Positions 41,584-46,202 of a stretch of 46,202 bases of DNA are shown here, piece after piece. The stretch covers positions 1-46,202 of the forward strand of contig CAMJPL010000024.1 of NCBI GenBank assembly GCA_946407735.1, read 5' to 3'. Numbering within the stretch: position 1 is the stretch's first letter; the number at the start of each line of letters is the position of its first letter. Position numbers and translations under genes: made by a program. Under the pieces are notes generated by a model. That model was not told the origin of the DNA. It did not search any database and saw only the letters and a list, made by a program, of their open reading frames with translations. This DNA is from an uncultured Clostridia bacterium (GTDB taxonomy: Bacteria; Bacillota; Clostridia; Oscillospirales; CAG-272).

Positions 41584-42191
41584 ACCCTGTTCCTCCTTCC
41601 GGTGAAAACGTTCTTCAGCCATCCGATCATCTTCTTTGTCACAGCCGCCAGCCACCGGTCAAACAGCCTGCAGCCGAAGACCGCGAGTATCCCGAGTCCG
41701 ATTGCCGCGAGCCCGACTCCGCAGTAGCATACGGCGTTCACCGCGCTTGCTCCGGCGTAGACGAAAAGATAGAAGACGGACCACAGCACCGCGGTGATCC
41801 CTCCGGCGATGAGGCTTATCGCGACAGACCAGAAGGAAACCGCGAGAGCGACGAGGACGATAAATACCGACAGCAGCACAGCGAAGAGGGCTATAAGCAG
41901 GGGAAGCCATACGGGCGATCCGATCGCTATCAGCGCGATCTCCCACCCTTTGAGCTCACGCTTCGGTTTTATCCTCTCCTTTACGATGTGCGTCAGCGGT
42001 ATCTCGGACTTTATCTGAGATATGACGCTGTCGACGTCACCGATCTGCGCGACCGCCTCGTCCTCGCTCAAGCCTTCCTCGACGCGATCGTCGATCATTT
42101 CGCCGTAGAAGGTTATCCTTTCCTCGATATCGCCGCCCGGCATACCTGACAGGCCGCGGCGCAGCCCGTCAATGAAAGCCTGTTTAGTCAT
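41580..42191 (-). CDS. HAAS-domain (DUF1700) membrane protein
   Basis: A 203-residue protein with an N-terminal HAAS/DUF1700 domain (ALSPEE-type helices; here GGDIEERITFYGEMIDDRVEEG near residue 18) and about four membrane segments from residue 85. Such proteins almost always follow a PadR regulator and are thought to be its partner. It overlaps the PadR gene by 8 bp and the DUF4097 gene by 4 bp. Confidence 0.82.
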   Translation of the reverse strand: MTKQAFIDGLRRGLSGMPGGDIEERITFYGEMIDDRVEEGLSEDEAVAQIGDVDSVISQIKSEIPLTHIVKERIKPKRELKGWEIALIAIGSPVWLPLLIALFAVLLSVFIVLVALAVSFWSVAISLIAGGITAVLWSVFYLFVYAGASAVNAVCYCGVGLAAIGLGILAVFGCRLFDRWLAAVTKKMIGWLKNVFTGRRNRV

Positions 42192-42504
42192 TTCCGCAGT
42201 CCTCCCTTGTCACATAGCCGTAGATGGATATGATCTCCTGCCATTCCGCCTTGAACTCCTCTATCCGCCCGAGCCCCTTTCCGGTGATATGATAGTATTT
42301 CCTGAGCCGCCCGCCGTGCTCGGCGGTGCGCACCGTGAGATAATCGGCGCCTTCGAGCCGTTTCAGGATAGTGTACAGCGTCGATTCCGAAAGCTCGGCG
42401 TACGGATGGAGATCCTTGATTATCTGATATCCGTATGAGTCGGCGTATTTTATCGACGCCAGCACAAGGACATCGAGCAGGCCTCTCTTCATCTGTGTGT
42501 CCAT
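42184..42504 (-). CDS. PadR family transcriptional regulator
   Basis: A 106-residue winged-helix protein: RGLLDVLVLASIKYADSYGY near residue 7, LSESTLYTILKRLEGADYL near 38 and RRKYYHIT-like GGRLRKYYHITGKG near 63. PadR proteins are dimeric repressors. It leads the three-gene operon and probably represses it through the inverted repeat at the -35. Confidence 0.92.
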   Translation of the reverse strand: MDTQMKRGLLDVLVLASIKYADSYGYQIIKDLHPYAELSESTLYTILKRLEGADYLTVRTAEHGGRLRKYYHITGKGLGRIEEFKAEWQEIISIYGYVTREDCGND

Positions 42505-42528
42505 CGCATACCTCCTGTTACGCTATAC

Positions 42529-42559
42529 ATCATATCACGAAGTATTGATTTTGTCAATA
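42529..42559 (-). promoter_or_regulatory. Promoter and candidate PadR operator
   Basis: Minus strand: TTGACA (42557-42552) and TATGAT (42534-42529), 17-bp spacer. The inverted repeat TATTGA-N5-TCAATA (42543-42559) covers the -35 and would block polymerase if bound. Confidence 0.65.
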
Positions 42560-42600
42560 TACAGCGATCATAGTTAACATAATGTTTAAAAATATCAGGT

Positions 42601-42636
42601 AAAATAAAAAGATCCATGCCGGATAAGGCATGGATC
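42601..42636 (-). terminator. Terminator of the FRG gene
   Basis: A perfect 10-bp stem GATCCATGCC/GGCATGGATC, followed on the minus strand by TTTTTATTTT. Confidence 0.88.
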
Positions 42637-42651
42637 ACATGGATCGCAGGA

Positions 42652-43452
42652 TCATTTCACGAAATAGTGTCTCGCCAGCCATTTAGACAGACCGTCGAGA
42701 CCGGGATATACGAGGCGTTCGCTTATGTTGAGCTGATCGAGCATGTCGCGGATCTGCCATCTGATGCTGCGGTCGATCACGTATTTCACGGTGTTTGACG
42801 TGTTCCGGTCGAGGAACAGCTCGATGTCCGTCATCGAGGAAGGGATGACGGTGAAGAAGGAATACTGATTCACTATTCTCGGATCGACCGACGGCGGCTC
42901 GACGACTATCATGGCGCTGTCGCCCATGTCGCGGTCGTATTCGCTCAGATCGGCGGTTATCGACTCGAGCATCTCGACGGTGCATATCGTGGTCTTGTAT
43001 CTCGCCAGAGTGTCGAGGTATTTTTTCGGGAGCATGGAGTGCAGCTCGGTCATATCGATGCGCCAGACAACGCAGTCACGCTTTTCCATATCGTCGAGAT
43101 TGTTTTCGGTCACGGCGAAATGCAGGCCGATAAGAGAAGAATGCGACCAGTCGAGCAGCCGTGTCGGCAGCCCGTGATGCTGACCGAGGATCATCTGACG
43201 CCACACCGAGCGTTCTATCGTCGGATCGTCTATGGCGGCGTATTTCGTGAAGTTTCTCAGCAGCGGCTGCTCGAGCGCGGTTTTGTGTCCCTTGCAGTTG
43301 AGAGTGAGGCTCGTCACCAGACGGTATGAGCTGTCGGGGATCCCGCGGTAGAGATAATGCCCCCTGTACCGGTCGAGCTCCGGGTTGTACAGCTGATCCG
43401 ATATGAGCGGGAGAAGCTCGTCTATCGTGGATATATGTTTCTCTGTGAGCAT
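42652..43452 (-). CDS. FRG-domain protein
   Basis: A 266-residue protein with the FRG domain signature: YLYRGIPDSSYRLVTSL near residue 33 and GLPTRLLDWSHSSLIGLHFA near 93. FRG domains occur in phage-defence, toxin and stress proteins, but the biochemical role is not settled. No membrane or signal segment is seen. The ribosome site GGAGGTG precedes the ATG. It stands alone between two terminators, so no partner gene is evident. Confidence 0.8.
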   Translation of the reverse strand: MLTEKHISTIDELLPLISDQLYNPELDRYRGHYLYRGIPDSSYRLVTSLTLNCKGHKTALEQPLLRNFTKYAAIDDPTIERSVWRQMILGQHHGLPTRLLDWSHSSLIGLHFAVTENNLDDMEKRDCVVWRIDMTELHSMLPKKYLDTLARYKTTICTVEMLESITADLSEYDRDMGDSAMIVVEPPSVDPRIVNQYSFFTVIPSSMTDIELFLDRNTSNTVKYVIDRSIRWQIRDMLDQLNISERLVYPGLDGLSKWLARHYFVK

Positions 43453-43473
43453 TTCGTCACCTCCGACAGAAAG

Positions 43474-43497
43474 AAGGGAACTTTTTCAAGTCCCCTT
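43474..43497 (-). terminator. Terminator after the lipoprotein gene
   Basis: Stem AAGGGGACTT/AAGTTCCCTT (one wobble) with a GAAA loop, followed on the minus strand by CTTTCTG. Confidence 0.6.
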
Positions 43498-43522
43498 GCT
43501 TCCGGATTTTTCAGTTTATGAC

Positions 43523-44275
43523 TTATTTGACGACGACGGAGGTGATGTGCGGGTTTACGCCCTCGTACCAGTAGAGGAAGCCCTCCATGTCGACGGTCTG
43601 TCCGACGCTGAGGCCCTTGACGGCTTCATAGACGGGAGTGCCGGCGCCGCAGAGATAGGACTCGACGGTGAAGGTGTAGGTGTTGCCGCCGACAGAGACC
43701 TTGAAGTAAAGGTCGTCGCCGTCGGCTCCGGAGCCGTCATAGCTGTAAAGGTAGGCGGCGCCTTCGTCATTGGCCGGCTCGACGGTCATGCCCTTGAAGG
43801 ACACGAACTCATTCTGATGAGCCTTGAGAGCGTTCTCGTCGGCGAGGATGGACGTCACGTCGAAGGCGGAGGCGATGTAGCTGCCTTCCTCGATCTCAAA
43901 GGTGGCGTCGATGATCTCGACTTCACCGGCCCATTCGGACTTGAAGCCCTTTACCTTGATCTTGGTGCCGGCGTTGAGCTTGCTGTACTCCTCCTCGGAG
44001 CAGGGCATGTTGTACAGGAAGTAGGCGCCTTCCTTGTCCTGAGTATAGAAGGTGGCTTTGGAAACGCCCTGATCGTCGGTCCACCAGCCCTGCTTGGCCT
44101 GAACGTAGGTTTCGATAGTTACTTCGGTGTCAAGGGCGGCGGCGACATATTCGGCGTAGGTCATGACGCCCTCTCCCTTTACGTCGGGAGTATCGGCGTC
44201 GCTTTTCGCTTCTCCGCAGGCGGCCACAGCGAAGGCCATGCAGAGAACGAGTATAAGAGCGGTAAGCTTTTTCAT
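43523..44275 (-). CDS. Secreted lipoprotein of unknown function
   Basis: A 250-residue protein with a lipoprotein signal peptide (residues 1-20, lipobox VAAC). The body has two similar halves rich in beta strands (TKIKVKGFKSEWAGEVEII and GQTVDMEGFLYWYEG), which look like OB-fold repeats. Asp, Glu and aromatic residues are frequent. No catalytic motif is seen. It has its own promoter (44346-44319). Confidence 0.7.
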   Translation of the reverse strand: MKKLTALILVLCMAFAVAACGEAKSDADTPDVKGEGVMTYAEYVAAALDTEVTIETYVQAKQGWWTDDQGVSKATFYTQDKEGAYFLYNMPCSEEEYSKLNAGTKIKVKGFKSEWAGEVEIIDATFEIEEGSYIASAFDVTSILADENALKAHQNEFVSFKGMTVEPANDEGAAYLYSYDGSGADGDDLYFKVSVGGNTYTFTVESYLCGAGTPVYEAVKGLSVGQTVDMEGFLYWYEGVNPHITSVVVK

Positions 44276-44318
44276 TTTCTGATCTCCTTTTGCATAACCG
44301 ATTACGGTCTTAACTAAT

Positions 44319-44346
44319 ATTATACTCTGTTTTTCGGATAAGTCAA
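44319..44346 (-). promoter_or_regulatory. Promoter of the lipoprotein gene
   Basis: Minus strand: TTGACT (44346-44341) and TATAAT (44324-44319), 16-bp spacer. GGAGATC follows before the start codon. Confidence 0.75.
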
Positions 44347-44348
44347 TA

Positions 44349-45956
44349 TCAATTCCGCTGATTTAACATTTTTTTCTTTTTTCTCTCATCAATGATATAA
44401 TAGGCTCCGATGACGATCCATACAGTCACGAGCGAAATCAGCAGAGCCTTTGATGCGGCCGGCAGCGGACCGAGCTCGGCGCGCCCGGCTGAGCCGGTGT
44501 TCCTCTGATCGAGCCGGTAAAGGGAATTCACGTCGCTGAACAGCTTATCGAAATAAGCGTCGTCGACTGTCTCCTTTCTCCTTACCGACTTGACCGTGTT
44601 CTCGATCATCTGCCCGGCGGCGTCGCGCAGGGAGGCCGAGCCGTTGTAGACGGGAGTCACGAAGGTGCTGCCGACGTTTTCGAGAAGCAGCTTTGCCGCT
44701 CTGATCTTGACGTCGTAATGAAGCTGATCGTCCTCTCCCATCCTTGAGAGATAATCCTTGTATTCCGGCGACTCCTGCGCCTTGCTCGTGACCGGGACAT
44801 ACCCCTCGGTCTCGGAGTAGGCCGTCTGCACCTCGTTTGTCAGAAGGTACTGGGCGAACAGCCATGAAGCCAGCACTTCGCCGGGATCGCGCTTGTTGAA
44901 TATGCAGACCGACGGCCCCTGCGAGATCATCTTCGGCGATGACGGATCGAACTGCGGGATCATACGCACCTCGGTCTCGAACTCGACGAATTTGCTCTCA
45001 TGTATATCGGACAGCGGGGCGTGAGAGCCCATCCATGTCGCGCCGGCGGTCGAGTCGATGGCGAAGAGGCACTGTCCGGCGTTGAGAAAGTTTCCGGGAT
45101 AGCTCGATATCTTGAAGGTCGAGAAGGCGCCGTTTTCCACATGCTTCGATATCTCGGAAAGCAGCTCCTTTGTCGTGTCGTTGAATATCAGGATCTCGCC
45201 GTCCTTGTTCGAATATCCGGCGTCCTTCTGCTTCAGCATCTGGATCATCATGTTGTCGGTCGACTTGTAGATGAACGGGATCATGACCTTCTGGCCGTTG
45301 ACGTAATATGTTCCGTCCTCGTCCTTTTCGGCCGCCTTGTCAGATACCTCCCAGATGAAATCCCATGTCACGATGTCAGGTATCGTATATCCGAGCTTTT
45401 CGACATACGTCTTGTTGATGTAAAGCGCCTCGGTCGAACGCATGTACGGAATGGCGTAGTGACTGCCGCCGATGGCGCATTCGCCGAGAAACTGCGGTAT
45501 TATCTCGTCGATCGACGGCCCGTCGAAGCGAAGCTCACTGCCGCCGAGACCGTATTTCTCGTCGACGAACAGCCCGTCAAGAGGTATGACCACGTTCGTG
45601 CCGGTAAGATATGTCGCTATATGATCGGGATATGTAATACAGACGTTGGGCGTTGTGCCGGTGGAGATGTTCGTTATGACGTCGTTGTATATGCGTCCGT
45701 AATCGGTGTAAAGGCGCATGTTGACGCTGATGTTGGGATAAAGCGCCTCGAAGTCGCTTATCGCCTTGTCGTATATCGCCGTCTGGGTCTTGTTCGTGTC
45801 GTTTTTCGCCCAGAAGGTTATCTCGTACTGCCTTGATTCGTCAAATGTCTCGGGTATGACGAACTCGTTCATCCCGCGCGAGCCATGGCAAGACGCAAGA
45901 GAGGAGACAAGGCAGACGGCGGCGACGGCGATTGCGGCTGCTTTCGTTTTTCTCAT
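44349..45956 (-). CDS. ABC sugar-binding lipoprotein with C-terminal membrane segment
   Basis: A 535-residue family 1 solute-binding protein. The signal peptide (residues 1-23) has lipobox LASC. The binding domain starts at YEITFWAKND near residue 43 and includes YPNISVNMRLYTDYG and IPYMRSTEALYINKTYVEKL. Unusually, residues 504-523 form a C-terminal membrane helix (ALLISLVTVWIVIGAYYII) with a basic tail, so the protein may be anchored at both ends. It overlaps the permease gene by 4 bp (ATGA), confirming that they form one transport operon for a sugar or oligosaccharide. Confidence 0.88.
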   Translation of the reverse strand: MRKTKAAAIAVAAVCLVSSLASCHGSRGMNEFVIPETFDESRQYEITFWAKNDTNKTQTAIYDKAISDFEALYPNISVNMRLYTDYGRIYNDVITNISTGTTPNVCITYPDHIATYLTGTNVVIPLDGLFVDEKYGLGGSELRFDGPSIDEIIPQFLGECAIGGSHYAIPYMRSTEALYINKTYVEKLGYTIPDIVTWDFIWEVSDKAAEKDEDGTYYVNGQKVMIPFIYKSTDNMMIQMLKQKDAGYSNKDGEILIFNDTTKELLSEISKHVENGAFSTFKISSYPGNFLNAGQCLFAIDSTAGATWMGSHAPLSDIHESKFVEFETEVRMIPQFDPSSPKMISQGPSVCIFNKRDPGEVLASWLFAQYLLTNEVQTAYSETEGYVPVTSKAQESPEYKDYLSRMGEDDQLHYDVKIRAAKLLLENVGSTFVTPVYNGSASLRDAAGQMIENTVKSVRRKETVDDAYFDKLFSDVNSLYRLDQRNTGSAGRAELGPLPAASKALLISLVTVWIVIGAYYIIDERKKKKMLNQRN

Positions 45957-46202
45957 CCCTTTGTGCCTCCTCTCGAGACTCCGGCCATGATCTTTTTATG
46001 GAAGATCAGGAACAGCACGATCAGCGGCACCGAGATCACGACGACGGCGGCCATCATCGCCGGGATGTTCTCGCGGCCGAAGCCGTTCTCGCGAATCTCC
46101 TGAATGCCGTTGGACACCAGGAAGAAGGCCGGGTCGTCGGTGACCAGGCGGGGCCAGACGTAGCTGTTCCAGCACTCGATGACCTTCAGGATCACGATTG
46201 TG
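45953..46202 (-). CDS. ABC sugar permease (MalG type), C-terminal part
   Basis: The window holds the last 82 residues of a carbohydrate ABC permease of the MalG type, including WNSYVWPRLV, a loop, the final membrane helix MAAVVVISVPLIVLFLIF and the typical ending HKKIMAGVSRGGTKG. The 5' part with the EAA motif lies beyond position 46202. It is upstream of the binding-protein gene in transcription order. Confidence 0.88.
   Translation of the reverse strand, partial: TIVILKVIECWNSYVWPRLVTDDPAFFLVSNGIQEIRENGFGRENIPAMMAAVVVISVPLIVLFLIFHKKIMAGVSRGGTKG

Noticed and set aside
1-46202. CRISPR array
   Set aside because: No regularly spaced direct repeats of 25-40 bases were seen and no cas gene is present.

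Overview
The window joins a mobile defence island (about 1-10,450) to a chromosomal region (about 10,700-46,202) of an anaerobic Firmicute, probably a clostridial gut or rumen species. The chromosomal part is GC-rich, with promoters of the TTGACA/TTGAAA-17-TATAAT type. It carries the typical clostridial order yicC-remA-gmk-rpoZ-priA-def-fmt-yugP. It also carries many putative polysaccharide-degrading enzymes and sugar-binding lipoproteins. The island is visibly richer in A/T, especially at third codon positions.

Island, left to right. The 3' end of a BREX phage-defence locus (brxL) is followed 19 bp later by a TIR-domain gene. Next come two decayed genes (a winged-helix tail and a GmrSD/DUF262-type fragment), then a WYL-domain regulator. 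A self-contained control module follows: a LexA-like autocleaving repressor with a perfect palindrome at its promoter, a small protein, an ImmA/IrrE metallopeptidase and a zinc-ribbon protein. A short sigma-like protein comes next, and its ribosome-binding site is locked in a hairpin downstream of a 12-codon leader peptide. After about 500 bp of intensely structured DNA come a MazF/PemK-fold toxin, an excisionase and a tyrosine integrase. The island ends at tRNA-Ser(CGA), with five integrase arm-type repeats around the intact tRNA. A second copy of the tRNA 5' half lies 192 bp further on and still has its original promoter.

Chromosome, left to right. First come an endonuclease/exonuclease/phosphatase-family protein and a CNNM/CorC membrane protein behind a long leader with an intrinsic terminator. 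Then a nucleotide pyrophosphatase-like enzyme, an aldo/keto reductase with a GH43-like protein, AzlCD, an FNT-type channel and an orphan sugar-binding lipoprotein. The housekeeping operon covers DNA repair and translation start (yicC to yugP); its rpoZ is unusually long. From 27.9 to 40.6 kb lie an acetyl-xylan-esterase-like enzyme and two minus-strand operons of glycosidase-like proteins (GH106-like, heparinase II/III-like, two further glycosidases, a PHP metallohydrolase and a GH95-like enzyme). One glycosidase is cut by an in-frame amber codon, and an AraC remnant lies between the operons. The right end holds a PadR-HAAS-DUF4097 operon, a FRG-domain protein, a lipoprotein, and an ABC sugar-binding protein followed by a permease that runs off the window.

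The most unusual signals are in the island at 6.9-8.2 kb. They are a nested translational attenuator in front of the sigma-like gene, and an apparently long-range-folded RNA (closing helices 7742-7750/8051-8059 and 7812-7819/8042-8049) in front of a toxin that has no visible protein antitoxin. All functional statements are by motif recognition from sequence alone; no database search was possible.
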